A stretch of 64,000 nt of DNA from Diphasiastrum complanatum (GCA_029204225.1 CM055102.1:26514922-26578921), one strand, 5' to 3'; positions 14,301-26,040 are shown, numbered from the stretch's first letter. Numbers and translations: made by a program. The notes: a model not told the origin generated them from the letters alone.

Positions 14301-14843
14301 TCTATTCTCTCTCTCTCTCACTCATGGCAAATTGTTGCTCCATAGGATTGTCAACGCATTGATCTCTAGCATTGTCAATGCATTCATCTTCTTGCTTTGA
14401 AGTTTGATCTTTATGAACAAGCGTTTAAAAGCCAGTGACACAAATAGATATTTGAAAATTGGCGATATAACCGGGCTCAATTGACCTCTGCTTTTGATCC
14501 TGTGAGAGATTATTGAGATTTGTCATTGGGAAATATGTTTGATTTTGATGATGCATGTGGCGACATAAAAGGGGATGGTGTTGTTGCATGCCCACAGAGT
14601 TTAGCGGTAGCAAATCTGATGCAAGCGTAACTGGTGGTTACGTGCTTTCATTTGTCAAATTTTCTGTGTCATACTGGATGTGAGGTTGAGTTTGTTGCGT
14701 ATTGCAGCTTGAATCACCTTGAAACAAAAAGTGATCAGGCAGCATGTGTTATTTAAATCGTTCGAAGGGTCTTTGAGAGCTTGAATTTAACTTTTACCAC
14801 ATAAGCCAGATGCAGAGAAATAAGTGCAAATCTTCTTAAAAGG

Positions 14844-15254
14844 ATGCAGCTCATTGTCAGAATACTGCAGATCTTTGCTTGTATGGATAAGAGCAACTAC
14901 AAAGTGCTCTTGTCTGAGTCTTTTCGTATGGATGGAAAGGTCTGCAAGTTTGGTCCTTATTCTACGCCTACTCCTACAGACATTTCCGAAGGATTCTTTG
15001 CTGTATACGTTGGGAAGGAGCAACGAAGATTTGTTATTCCTACACACTACCTGAACCATCCTTTTTTTGAGTTTCTCTTGAAGAAATCAGAAGAGGAGTT
15101 TGGATTTTGTTTGGATGGCGGACTAGTCATTCCGTGCGAGGTTGAGCACTTTGAGTGCCTCCTACAGTCCATCAAAGAGGGCAATTCTTTAGTAACGTCC
15201 CGGAAAACTATTGAACGAGATGAGATTTGGAAGCCAAAGCTTGTCTGCCCTTAG
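14844..15254 (+). CDS. SAUR-like auxin-responsive protein
   Basis: A single-exon protein of 136 aa with the SAUR core. Residues 50-58 read GFFAVYVGK, 62-66 RFVIP, 69-75 YLNHPFF, 83-88 EEEFGF and 96-98 IPC. In the family, SAUR proteins are small, intronless, auxin-induced regulators, and many inhibit PP2C-D phosphatases to activate plasma-membrane H+-ATPases and cell expansion. Length and lack of introns fit. The start is taken as the first ATG of the frame (14844). An ATG at residue 14 (14883) would give a SAUR of more usual length, because the first 13 residues are hydrophobic and unusual. A polyadenylation signal AATAAA lies at 15381-15386. No auxin-response element was confirmed by eye. 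Confidence 0.9.
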   Translation: MQLIVRILQIFACMDKSNYKVLLSESFRMDGKVCKFGPYSTPTPTDISEGFFAVYVGKEQRRFVIPTHYLNHPFFEFLLKKSEEEFGFCLDGGLVIPCEVEHFECLLQSIKEGNSLVTSRKTIERDEIWKPKLVCP

Positions 15255-15380
15255 TCTCAGTGATAGATATCAATCCAATACGAGAATGGGTGAGATCTCT
15301 GACTTGGCGCGCAGGTTTAACATTAGGAGCACTTGCTTAGCGTAGTTTTACGTTGAACTTTCATACTCAACATCAGCTGT

Positions 15381-15386
15381 AATAAA
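15381..15386 (+). terminator. Poly(A) signal AATAAA of the SAUR gene
   Basis: Canonical AATAAA, 127 bp after the stop codon and followed by T-rich sequence, in the position expected for a short plant 3'UTR. Confidence 0.55.
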
Positions 15387-15852
15387 AGTTCGTCGTTCTC
15401 TTCAAAGGCTCTTTGAAGCGGAACGCTTCCGTCTCACCGGTCCACGAACAAATTTCGAAGCCGAAACACTAAGCAGAATCTGATCCTCTGAGATGGGGCA
15501 GCAGGAAAGCTTGGATATTCACAAAAATCTATTCAAGCCTTGTCTGTTTCTATTACTAGCTTTATCTCAAGAACGAGCTTTGAGGCTAATGACTGGAGTC
15601 TGGACAAAGGATTGAAATATGAATGCACATGTAGATTCCAGTGAATCATATAACCATCGGGTAGGCCGTGTTGTTATATTTCAAATATCTGTTGTCCCTC
15701 ATATTTAGAAAGATTGTCTTTGGTCCAATTTTGCTCAAAATCTCTCTCTCTGATCTCTACCTGTGTATATATTTTCTTATGCTTTATGTTACTTAATTAC
15801 AACACAGTATGAGAGGTTGGCTCTCGATCCATATTGTCTGGTGTGAAATCCA

Positions 15853-15930
15853 ACTTGGTTGGCTCAGTTGGTTAGCCTGGTATAAAACTTCCTTTGATCC
15901 TAAATTCGAGCCCCCCTAAAAAACCAAGAT
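15853..15930 (+). mobile_element. tRNA-derived SINE or tRNA relic
   Basis: TTGGCTCAGTTGGTTAGCC matches a Pol III A box. About 30 bp later, AAATTCGAGCCCC is a slightly degraded B box. No complete cloverleaf can be formed, and an A-rich stretch follows. A related copy with the same A-box wording lies on the minus strand near 35935-36072, so this is more likely a dispersed SINE family than a single tRNA pseudogene. Confidence 0.55.
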
Positions 15931-16269
15931 GCATATTCTGAGGTGTGAGAGAGCGCTGCGTAATAGATCTCTGGCACAGGTTGGACGAATGGCTTGTACA
16001 GAAACAGGCTTTTGAAATGACGATCTAAGTCCACCAAGGATCCGATCTTGACACACCAAGACTCTCATATCATGATTCATGAGCGGCGTTTCAGAGACAT
16101 AATTGCTTGATGTGCATGCCGAGGTACTACCGTGTAAATGAATATGAGAGATGGCTAGATCAATGTGAGATCCAGAATCCAGATCATCGAGTCAGGCATT
16201 TTTAATCCTGGCTCGCTAGAGTTTATGAATGGTTGTGATCTATCCATGAATACATAGCTTTTCTGTTGT

Positions 16270-16271
<2 letters not shown>

Positions 16272-16310
<39 letters not shown>

Positions 16311-16331
16311 TATATATATAGAGAGAGAGAG
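16272..16331. repeat. Compound microsatellite (AC)n(AT)n(GA)n
   Basis: An AC run (16272-16304) passes into AT and then GA repeats. It is purely simple sequence. Confidence 0.95.
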
Positions 16332-17202
16332 GGGTTGGATTGAGTTGTAAGAAGTTGAGGGATTCCTTGTCAAATATATGTTCACGTTGGTCATTGATGT
16401 TTCACGCTCTTGCATGGGTTTTGGTGACCATTTAATGCACTGACCAAGAGCAAGTCTGTTTTGATATAAATGCACACTTTCTATCTCTTAGGTTTAGAGT
16501 CTTTTCTGTTATTTTCTTCTTGACTTGGTACATGGGTCCAGTGTTATGGAAACTCCTCAAGAGTCGAGAGTCCCTTCAATATCCTCATCTTCAAAGGGAT
16601 GTCCATTGTCAATTTTTGAAATATGTTGCTTTTGAAAACCTTCAATTTAATAATGTTGCCTTATGAAATTATGCAACTACTGAAGGTTGCCATTAATTAT
16701 TATAGCTAGCTTGTTGTAGAAATTAATACCTTTAAACTAAAAAAATCAACACATCAATTAGACTATTTTATTTTCAATCATAATTGAATAGTTTATTGAA
16801 AATTTCCAAAAGATGCTTAATATCCTTAATCCAACTAATTTCTTGGCCCTAAAAAAGTAGAGCACCCACAAGACATAACTTGACAATTTCAAAGTTTAAT
16901 GTGATCTATTGAATTATTATGATTAGCTACATCAATTTTATCTATTCCAACGCCTACAGTTTAGAATCCTACATATATTATACTAGCCGTAATGGATACT
17001 TTGTGACTATTCTGCTTGGTTTTTGAACATATTAAAAAGCAGAATATGCATATGTTTTTTTCAAAGATTTTGTGGTGGGCGTTCCAGCTTGCGCGTCAGG
17101 CGTCAGGCATCAAGCTGCCATGTGGCAGTTTTTGACTGGTTGAAAAAAGTCAAAGTGCTCATTATGCTTCATAATGTACATGTAAAAAACGTCAAAGTAT
17201 CC
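16332..17202. other. No gene recognised
   Basis: AT-rich intergenic DNA with no conserved open frame or repeat structure that I could detect. Confidence 0.5.
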
Positions 17203-17210
17203 ATTACGCA

Positions 17211-17336
17211 ATGGAAGGGGCCAGGCAAGCCATTCTGCCCAATAAGGAACTCCAAAAAAATTTAGTCCTTCAGGCCTCGCCTAAATTTTTTTGGAAATCC
17301 TTACTGGCAGTATGGCATTTGTCCAGCCCCTTCCAT
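17211..17336. repeat. Long hairpin / foldback, 55-bp arms
   Basis: Left arm 17211-17265 and right arm 17281-17336 are near-perfect inverted copies. Both arms have ATGGAAGGGGC at the outer ends and CCAAAAAAATTTAG at the inner ends, around a 15-nt loop. A few mismatches and one bulge are spread along the stem. It is either a small foldback MITE or a precursor of the MIR type. No clear target-site duplication was found. Confidence 0.8.
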
Positions 17337-17847
17337 AGTACATTAAATTTCTTACAAATAAAGCTATTGCATTTAAGGAAGCCAAGACCCTTCAAAATAT
17401 CCATGAAGTCAGCTTTTGAGAAAAGTTGCTAGTTCCATCCTTAGACTATGCGCGTTTTCAGAATATTGGTTTTTGCTCTATCTTAATTGATTACTTTTTT
17501 TTTATAAAACCTTCAGAGAAAGGCCACATTTCAAGGCACTTTATATTTACATTTGTTCACTTTTAGTTACAGAAATTTGGTGCGAAAGTACAAATTGCAT
17601 CCTTTTAGCAATAGATAGAAATTGTCGAAATTAGCAAGTATTCAGTTGGTCCTCATATTCTTATAGATTTTACTGTCCTTAAAACAATCTCACTGTGAAA
17701 AATGCATTCCCTTGATTGAGTCTGACAATGAGAGTAGTAAGCATTAGCTACTAATTATACCGTTTATGGTTATTCAACACATCAAGTATTGAAGTCGAAA
17801 TGAAATATAGCAAAGTTCATAAGGTAGCTGAATTATTGCATGAAATA

Positions 17848-18340
17848 CAGATTGCCCATGATAGGAATAGACACTATGCTAATTTGAAGAAATTATCTCA
17901 TGAATTCAAGGTGGGTGATTGAGTTTACCTACGGATTCCTCAGGATTCAAATGTAATGTGTACCAAAAAACATCACAAATTGTCTACACATTATTGTGAG
18001 AGTGTCAAATAACCAAAAGAATAGGATCTTTAGCCTATTGTCTCAATCTCCCAAGTGGAATGTTGTTTCACCTAGTATTTCAAGCAAGTCAATTGAAGTT
18101 GAGCTTACATGAAGGTGATAAACCCTAAACCCTAAATCGCATGGAGGACAAATCTAAAAGAGTGTTATTAAAACTCAAAAAAGTGCTCGATACCCAAGAA
18201 AGACAGTTGGTAAGTCATGTTATGACAAAGTGCTTGGATCGATGGAAAGGATGACAACTCTTGAGAATAGGAAGGACTTCCCTAACTTTACATTTTTAGG
18301 ACATCAATGTTATAAGGGGAAAGAATTTTATGTCCCTAAT
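17848..18340 (+). mobile_element. Ty3/gypsy chromovirus: integrase C-terminus and chromodomain, broken
   Basis: Translation shows DRNRHYANLKKLSHEFKVGD, then RIGSLAYCLNLPSGMLFH. These are the GPY/F-type C-terminus of gypsy integrase. It continues with VLDTQERQL, CLDRWKG and ENRKDFPNF, a degraded chromodomain that in this family guides insertion to marked chromatin. Stops and frame changes occur throughout. A purine tract (AAGGGGAAAG) at about 18312-18322 probably marks the polypurine tract before a 3' LTR, whose end I could not place. A (CCCTAAA)2-like motif near 18120 lies inside this remnant. Confidence 0.65.
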
Positions 18341-18344
18341 TGAA

Positions 18345-20050
18345 CCTAGTTAGCCATATAGTACCATGGATTTGTGTAACCATGTATATTATCAAGAGTT
18401 GCATAGGACCGGTAATAGTAATAGTTTGCTAGGGACAATACCCGCTAGCCAAATCATTGTTATTAATGTCCTATGGGGCCTTCCACCTAGAGTAAGTGAG
18501 TAGGCCTATGACCTGGCAATTAAATGTTGTTGTAATGTTGGTGAGGCACTACGAAGTCACTTAGATAGCAAGTGGAATGCATGCAAAGAGAGAGTATTTC
18601 TATCCCCTCTTGCTTCTACCTTCCACAGCTAGTGTTTTCTTCTTACTTGTGGAGATCTTGCCAATTTGTGGGAGCTCCTAATAAAATTGATTGCCAATTC
18701 CATAGTTTGGGGGAGAATTTGTAGGTCCTGTTGGTTGTGTTGGTTTGCCCTACTCACTACTCCTAGGTATTGTTTGATTTTAGCCTCTTCTTGGTGTTTA
18801 TGTTAATTCACTACAAAAGTTTTTATGAAATAGTTCAAAAGATGTTTTAATGGTACTTAAATGATATAGTTAGAAGTCAAAGGCATCATATCTTTGAGTT
18901 CAATCAAAAAGAGACTTTAGAATATCTATAGGTACATAAATTTGGACACTACTACATACTTCTAGTTTTTATGCAAAGAAAAAAAAATGTAAACATAAAA
19001 TGACTCATTCACAATATGGGCCATGAATCCTTATGTCATCAAAGGGAATTCTTTTTTTCAATGGAGAAATGAACTACTCAAACTAGACAATGTATTATGC
19101 AATGATTTACATCTAGTAAGGTTGGATGGCATGACATTTCAACAACTAGAAAGAACATGCCACAGTTTGGTTTTCATTGTCCAAATGCACCAAGATCAAG
19201 TTGAACTCTAGGCCTCAAAGTGTGGAAACGAGTGAAACCATCACATTAACATCTTTTGAAAACTTATATAGGCCATTTTAGTGGCCAAACTACGATAAAT
19301 AATATAAAGTTCAATATATAATTATGTATATCTTGCCCCGAGACTTTGAAGTTAGAGAATCCACGTCAAGAATATGAAGCCCAAAGATAATCGTTCAAAA
19401 TGTTACATGCCTAACCCAATTTTATAAAACTAATCACAAGAACTATGCAAAAAGATAGATATAAAAAATGCATGCTCATTATGACATTGACACAAAAGGG
19501 AAAAATCCAACCACAATATTTATCATATTAGCATTGAAATCAATAGAAAGAAGTACAATTTATCATCGAGATCCCTCTCTCGTGGATCAAATCTCCATGA
19601 TGAATAACTTCAATTGGGCATGCAATGAAGGCCCCACCCTCATCCAAAACCGGCGGTCCCTTGTTGCATGCTTAGTTGTGGTTGAATGTATGCTCCTATG
19701 TGGATTCACCTGGATCGGGCTCAAATAGGTTGACGTTTTCAATATGGGTGAAAATATAAGAAATTTGTTGAAAGGAAAGCGCATGGAAGATCTTTTCAAT
19801 CAAGAACTCACATTCAATAGAACTTTGTTGGGTTAACTATTAGAGCAATTCTACTCTTCCCATCATGGTGCAAGGTAAAGGTTGGAACAATCAAATGTAT
19901 GTGAAGCTCATTCATCAAGAATGCTCGTAGTAGAGCTTGTAAGTATATGTAAATATGGGACATAAACGTTCTTTGGCATAAACCCCATGGGCATCTATGC
20001 ACCATGAGTGACAAGTCAATCATGGTGTGTGGGTGATAAATTCATATGTT
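18345..20050. other. No gene recognised; may include a gypsy 3' LTR
   Basis: Sequence after the chromovirus polypurine tract should begin with its 3' LTR, but no second LTR copy is available to define it. Short open frames (for example 19023-19211, 19468-19728) show no motif. Confidence 0.4.
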
Positions 20051-20629
20051 CAAAATGGTGTTATAATTCCCAATCTTAGATCTTTGGGCCCACCACTGTT
20101 AGTCGAGTTCTGGTTTAAAACGTGCTCCTCCCTTTTTTTTTCATAAAGCGGAAAAGCGTTAAATATTGTGAATTTTGCATTTTACCCGCCTTTGACAAGT
20201 GTAATTCAACAACAAAACATAAAACTCTAGCTTATTTTTGCAAGGTAAAGGCCTAGGGTCACGTTATAGGCATTTTTGGGGCCCCACCCACTCAACCCAT
20301 AAATTTCCATGTGGTCTTTCTACAAAGTAAACCTTGTTTTACTCTTTTTGTCAAACCCTTTACCTAGGCCCCTCGCATAGAAACCTGGTCAAATTTTCTT
20401 GGTTCATTTTTAGGACCATATATGGCATAGTTGTTCTCTTTTTTGTGAACACAAAATCCATGGGATGTGGAGCATAAAGTACATTGTGCCCATGGCTCCA
20501 TTCCTGCCTTGAAACATGCAAATTTTTTTGTTTGCTCATTTGTGGACACTTGTAGCATCCAGGCCTTGAAAGGGGGGCCTGAAACTCTAAAATACTCCTG
20601 CGTGTCTTTACCTCTCACATGATTTTCTA

Positions 20630-20700
20630 GTACCCTGCCACTATATAAACAAGGAGATGATCTTTTAATGAGAGAAGCTATGAAGCGTAGGAGTGTACAA
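20630..20700 (+). promoter_or_regulatory. TATA-containing promoter-like sequence, possibly in an LTR
   Basis: CACTATATAAACAAGG at about 20639-20654 is a strong TATA context followed by a purine-rich leader, but no coding sequence follows on the plus strand. The flanking DNA (about 20050-20760) may be a solo LTR. The alternative is a chance match. Confidence 0.3.
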
Positions 20701-20854
20701 TCAAGAAGCATTCAGACAATTAGAAGAAGAAAAAACAAAGATTGCAATTAAAATAGATTTTTTTGACTAAAAGAGCCAATTTTCATGCTATAACTCACCA
20801 CCCGAATAGCAAATCATCACAACACATCTCATCTTTTAGCAAATCATCAGAACA

Positions 20855-21010
20855 GCAGCTTTAATAATCACAACAGCTCATACAGCTCATAGTGGATAAT
20901 CACAATAGCACAGCTTTGCAAAAAATAATCACAATAGCTTATAGTGAATAATCACATTAGCTCAGCAGCTTTCGGCATAAAATAATCACAATAGCTTATA
21001 GTCTAAAAAA
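20855..21010. repeat. Degenerate short tandem repeat (AATAATCACAATAGC-like)
   Basis: AATAATCACAATAGC(TTATAGT) recurs at least five times with variation, mixed with CAGCTCA units. It lies just downstream of the Mpo1-like gene on its 3' side. Confidence 0.7.
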
Positions 21011-21354
21011 TAGCTTCGATTCACATTAGGGATCATACCTGCCGAAAATGCAAGACTATGAGAAAATATAAGGTGAAACAGTAACAGAACAAACACAGGC
21101 TACTTCATACACAGATCATAGATGTAGGACTTTCAGTTAACCAGCAAGGACACGTGGTTTTGTATTTTCTGCCACCAAGTTCCCTGCTGCTGGCCATAGA
21201 TAAACTAGTATCTGGTAGAGATTCTGGCTCTTCGGCCTTGCAAACTACAAGTATTTACTGGATCTTCCATCGGTTATATTTCCAAGTCTTTGTACAAACC
21301 CAAAGAATGCACCAAACTGACTGCAGGTCTTTTGGGCTCTTCTCTACATCCAGG

Positions 21355-22639
21355 CTAAGATGATTTTGAAGTTCTCTTTGAGCTATGGTACTGTACAAGG
21401 TTGGCACTCAATTTAACACTCACATTATTCCAAAAGCCAGGATAAGGTTCATACCCAAATGCACTGTGCAATACCTGAAACAGAAAGAAGTCAGAGTGGC
21501 ATTTTCTATCAGTTGCTAATGCCAGCCAAATAGCTCTTGCTCACCAGCTGAAGGCTTTACATAAAGTGACTACAGAAACAACTATGCAGATTAAAATCAA
21601 AGATTTCAGTGAAAAGTCGTCTCGAAAAAGCACTGCAACAGCAGCTATGCTGCTTTCTTATTTACTACTTCTCCAATTGGGTTTTACTGTGGTATTAGCT
21701 TACCTTAAGTAAAACAAAATAAGGACCTGTGAGAAAAGCCTGGAAGAAATTGTCACAGAAAGCAGGGGCTCGACGCTGCAAGCATCACATCCACAGAAAA
21801 ATGGATCAAACACACATCTCATTTAGATTTGGCCTATTGACTGCTGATGGTACTCGCAGCTCCCTATTTCAAGATCTGGTCGAATCTAAATATGCTAATG
21901 TTTGTAGTAATTATCTAGGTGTAAACGTCCTTGAACGCTTCTACTACAGGAATTAGAGAATTAGAAGAGATAATCCTTCAGGCACTTGTTTGTCTCCGAA
22001 GCTGTTATTCAAGTCTGGGGACCAGTGAGCTTGCAGAATTGAGTATGTGAAAAGATGGTTCAGTATAGTTTGGCTGAGAGACTTTACCTCGTAGATGCCA
22101 TGCCCAATAAATTGCCCAGTCCAACATATGATCTGTGCGATGATCACAATCTGAAACGTAACCACAGACAAACAAATTATTTCCTTCCAAACATTCCTCC
22201 ATTGCCGAACCATCATGCTGCAATCTCCTAAGCCATAAGTTAGAATCAGTATAATCATCTAATAAAATAACCACCAATAGCCTCTCACCTTCCATCCAAA
22301 AGAAAATTCTGTGCTCTGGGCGAATGCATTGCCACCCACCCAGCAAAGCATGCACATTGCTCCAGCAAGAATGCCCGCCTTCTGGTCGATGGCAGTATAG
22401 TAAAGTGCATAGAAGGCCGATATCACAAAGCTACAGTTTAGCACCATGTACTGTTGCAGAGGAAGGCTGTCGTCCCTCAATGGTAGAGAACCCAAAGCCG
22501 GTGTGTAAGCTGCGAGGGCAATCACGGTGAAAATAATTGGCCACACAAGCAATGTGTGGATAAGAACGTTCACCTTGTTACTATGATAAGCTCCATAGAA
22601 AGCATATTGATCCTCCAGATCCATCCAGCCTGCGCCCAT
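21355..22639 (-). CDS. Mpo1/YGL010w-like (DUF962) membrane dioxygenase, four coding exons
   Basis: Exons on the minus strand: 22639-22289, 22150-22088, 21775-21704 and 21474-21355. All junctions are GT/AG and in phase, giving 201 aa, the usual plant length. Family function: yeast Mpo1 is an Fe(II)-dependent dioxygenase that oxidises 2-hydroxy fatty acids in phytosphingosine breakdown at the ER. Visible features: the N-terminal FYGAYHSNKVNVLIH with His19 and His28, hydrophobic segments at about 30-49, 65-84 and 88-107, then QFIGHGIYE with His134, RRAPAF and GPYFVLL. These histidines are the expected metal-site type. The start MGAGWMDLEDQ aligns with plant homologues. No neighbouring gene is obviously linked. 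I see no frameshift, and the gene looks intact. Confidence 0.92.
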
Positions 22640-22648
22640 AGCTACAGC

Positions 22649-22772
22649 CTACAGGATAGTTCTGTGAGATGATAATTATAGTAAATTGCGTTGCTACTCT
22701 ACTACATGCAACCCACAACAAAAGCTACTCTGCATCTCAGAATCACGTCAGTGTATGGTATTGCTTCTGTAC
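22649..22772 (-). other. 5'UTR intron of the Mpo1-like gene
   Basis: On the minus strand, AACAGATCAG|GTACAG at 22773/22772 and CTATCCTGTAG|GCTG at 22649/22648 form a GT-AG intron 9 bp upstream of the start codon. 5'UTR introns next to the start are common in plants. Inferred from splice-site form only. Confidence 0.55.
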
Positions 22773-23002
22773 CTGATCTGTTGATGTTAGTGTTGCTTCG
22801 AAGCTGAGACTAATCAATCAGAGATCTCTTTGCTGTTGCACAGACTCACGAGCAGGACTTAAGCTCAAAACAGAAGAGAAGAGCCCCCAGATGTATGAGA
22901 AACAAACCAGCTACAGGAGAAGAGAATAGTGAGGATGTTTATGTATTGTGGAGTGGGAATGGATCGTTACTCACCTTTCCACTCCACTCAATAAAAATGT
23001 GG

Positions 23003-23015
23003 TAAAAATATAGGC
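23003..23015 (-). promoter_or_regulatory. Probable TATA box of the Mpo1-like gene
   Basis: The minus strand reads CCTATATTTTTACC, about 230 bp upstream of the 5'UTR intron donor. Position and orientation are reasonable for the promoter, but no transcript start can be seen. Confidence 0.35.
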
Positions 23016-23483
23016 AGGCATGATTGCCCCATCATTGGAAAAGGTCATTTCAAAAACAAAAAAATAATCCCTTCAGGCCAAGCAATTGGCAGGCCAGTTG
23101 GCAAGGCCCTAGGCACCTGCACTTTATGACTAGTGGAAAGGTCACTACAAGACACAAATTCCCTTCCAAAATATTCCAAAATATAAAAGATTGATTGACA
23201 AGGCATTTAATTTATGACTAGTGGAAAAGATCATTCAATGCATGTCTATTCCCAAGCCTAATAGATGAATCATGGATGAACCTATTCCCCGCCTTGCCTC
23301 GACTCAGTGCGAGGTGAGGTGACTCAAGGTGCCTCACAGTGACCACACCCAGGGCCCAAGCTCAAAGGTGGCATGGTAACACCTCCCTCCACTTCGATAT
23401 GGTTTTGTACGTTGTTAGATGAGCCAATGGTAAAGAATAAACTCCTTAAAATATGAGTCAAAACTTTTTCAGTGGACAATTTG

Positions 23484-23617
23484 TAGCCCATATTATGCTC
23501 CGATTTGCCTTTGTGGATTTCAAGATTCATGACATGTCGTCATGAATGGGTAGCCCATATTATGCTCTGATTTGCCTTTATGGATTTCAAGGTTCATGAT
23601 ATGTGGTCATGAAGGGC
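23484..23617. repeat. 67-bp tandem duplication
   Basis: Units 23484-23550 and 23551-23617 both start TAGCCCATATTATGCTC and differ at a handful of positions. Non-coding. The flanking DNA from 23020 to 24400 holds no recognisable gene. Confidence 0.85.
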
Positions 23618-24711
23618 CATTGCATTTTCAATTTCTCATCATTATTTATCAAACTATTTTCTAAAAATTTCAAAAATGGGAACACAATCTATCATCGATT
23701 CTTGAGGATCAAATTCCTTTGCATGAATCACACCTCTCCAACAATCTCAAGTAAAATGGTGCATTCACATACTTTCTTACTCTCACTAATGATGTTGTGT
23801 CTCCTATAGGTCAAGAGTCAAGTACTCTACGTGTGGCACTGTCACCAATTGCCTAGCTTTGTAGAAGAGCGATATTGTCTCGGGGGGTATTTGAATATCG
23901 AAGTTTGGAATACATGCCCTCAACAGTCTTCAACATTTTCAAGCTCTTTAAAGTTTTCTCAACTATGCCATCATCATAATATTAACTCTCATCTAAATAT
24001 AATTTTACAAATTTCATAGTATTTATGTTAAGTTGATTGTGCTCAAAATGATCTCTTGTGGATCCCTCTTTAGACCCATCAAGGCTAGCAAATTGAAGAA
24101 AACTAGTACTTAATCAATAACAAGCTAGTTCAACTTGTCAGTCTATAAATGGCCAATTGTAGACATTGTATATATCTTTGGTCTCATTTACATGATGAGA
24201 GATTTGGAGTTCATCCTCTCCTCTTTTGAATGATAGCCATGGAAATGTTCTTGCTAGGTCACATATTTAAGGAATCTTGTTGAAAGTACAGTATAAAGGA
24301 CCACAAATGAACCTACATAAGGCTCCAAGAGTGATTGATTGATTGATACACCTATCTATTGCAAAACTAGTCACAAGATCTTGATTTAGAAAAGTAATAT
24401 TGGATCCCACAATCAAGAACAGTCAAAACCATTGATCAAACATGGAATTACAACCTCACATGTGTTCAGTACGGACTCCAGTACAGCCTATTATCAGAGA
24501 TTTAATGGAATCAAGTTTAGATACCAAAGCATTCACAAAAGCTCAAGACAAATGTGTAGAAAACTCAAGATTGCCAATTTGCTCCAAAATTTCTATCTCC
24601 TCACTATGGAATGATGGATTGTATATACAAAAGGCTCTTCCCCACCTAGAGTTAGGTGATGTTGGATTTATCTCCTCTACTCTCCTAAATCCCATGTTAA
24701 TCTAGTTCCAT

Positions 24712-25047
24712 TCAAAGCTGCAACATTACATGCATTGTCGCACCGTCATCTATAATTGAAGACAACAAGATAATGGCAGTCCTTGACTCATCAAAGTAAC
24801 CCAACTTGTCGGAGTTGGACAACTTATTAGGGGAGTCAACCGACATATCGGGGAAACCTGACTTATCCGACATAGTGGGGAAGTCCGACTTATCGAGCCT
24901 CCCCATGCTCACTTCCTGTACTATGCAACTAACTTGACAATGACAACAGCCATGATCTTCTTTATGATGGCACAATGGCTCCACGCCATTCTTTTGTACA
25001 TACATCAGCACAAATGCAAATTGTATATAATTGATCATTGTAATCAA
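24712..25047 (-). other. Open frame, 111 aa, Cys-rich with short repeats; doubtful gene
   Basis: The frame includes CHHKEDHGCCHCQVSC and a degenerate repeat of DKSDFPTMS type. The repeat follows from a short tandem DNA repeat (about 24780-24900). I know no family with this pattern. It may be a non-coding repeat that happens to be open, or it may overlap the 5' part of the methyltransferase remnant on the other strand. Confidence 0.2.
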
Positions 25048-25395
25048 TTATCAAATCATGTAGTTAATGAGACACACACCGTAGATGCTTTTACATCGAT
25101 TCTTTCTTCAGAAGGATGTCTGGCTCCATTAATGACATCAAGCCTTTTCCATACCCTCAAATAACAAAGACGGTTACTAATTTTGCTGCCTTGACAACAT
25201 TTTTTTTATGGAAATTTGTGATTTTTCATAGTGTGGCACAATCTTCTTCAGTGATTGCTTCTTTGAAAACCTAATGTCATGCTATTGATCATGAGCACCT
25301 TGGTAGGTCATTTTAAATATATTGTGATATTTAATTTCATGTAGTTGATGGTGAAGATTGTAAATTTGGATGCTAATATGGTATAATATATGTAG

Positions 25396-26037
25396 GAAGA
25401 AAACAAATCTTGAGCGTGCACTAGGCTGCCAGCTAATCAGTTCTTTTGAAATGATGACGGTGGGCTACTATGATGCGCATGAAAAAAAGAGATTACGAAT
25501 TCATTGCAATGAACAATGCAGTAATGTTATTTCTTGTCTAGCATAAATTGAGGCATTTCAAGGGTGATAGGTCTTTGGTAAACCCTTAACAAAAGCTGCA
25601 GAGATTAATCAACAAGTTATTTGACACATTCTCGAATGAGGATGATTGGGTTCTGGATCTGTTTGCAGGAACATGTATTAAGATGTGTTTTCTTTGCTAA
25701 CAATTAGTTTTCATTATCAACAAGTATTACCTTTAGAATTTAATTTTGTATTGGGCGAATAACTTATTCTTTTATTTACATTCAAATGTAGAAACTGCCA
25801 CATGTTGTACAGTCAAGAATAACAAGAATTGTATAGCTGTTGAAATGGATGAAGTCCAGGAGACCTATATTGAGATGAGAATGGTTGCTATTTGAGAACT
25901 TCCAGATGAAGATCAGGAAGCTAGGACTCGAGCAGTCAACAATAGTGAGAGGTTCCAAAGTGCCTCATCGGAACCTGTTCCCCCACTTCTAAATGAAGAA
26001 GGGGAGTTAGTTAGTTTGAGAGATGCTATTTTATATC
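25396..26037 (+). pseudogene. Broken N4/N6-type DNA methyltransferase gene
   Basis: Three blocks in one orientation. Block 1 (25396-25551) contains ERALGCQLISSFEMMTVGYY. Block 2 (about 25558-25683) contains GDRSLVNP*QK, then DDWVLDLFAGT, the SAM-binding motif I preceded by the NP.QK..LI segment typical of the N6_N4_Mtase family. Block 3, after an acceptor at 25791, contains NNKNCIAVEMDEVQETYIEM, which fits the next strand with its acidic residue. Stops interrupt block 2 (NP*QK) and block 3 (MVAI*ELPDEDQ), so it is inactive. No DPPY/SPPY catalytic motif was found. Members of this family in plants may set 4mC or 6mA; which base this one modified cannot be told. Confidence 0.6.
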
Positions 26038-26040
26038 CCC

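Noticed and set aside
15853..15930. Functional tRNA gene
   Set aside because: A and B boxes are present, but no acceptor stem or anticodon arm can be formed.
18117..18137. Telomere-like (CCCTAAA) repeat
   Set aside because: Only about two and a half units inside a gypsy remnant; too short to be an interstitial telomere.
20364..20711. Minus-strand 115-codon frame as a gene
   Set aside because: No recognisable domain; it overlaps a plus-strand TATA/LTR-like sequence and lacks splice or polyadenylation context.
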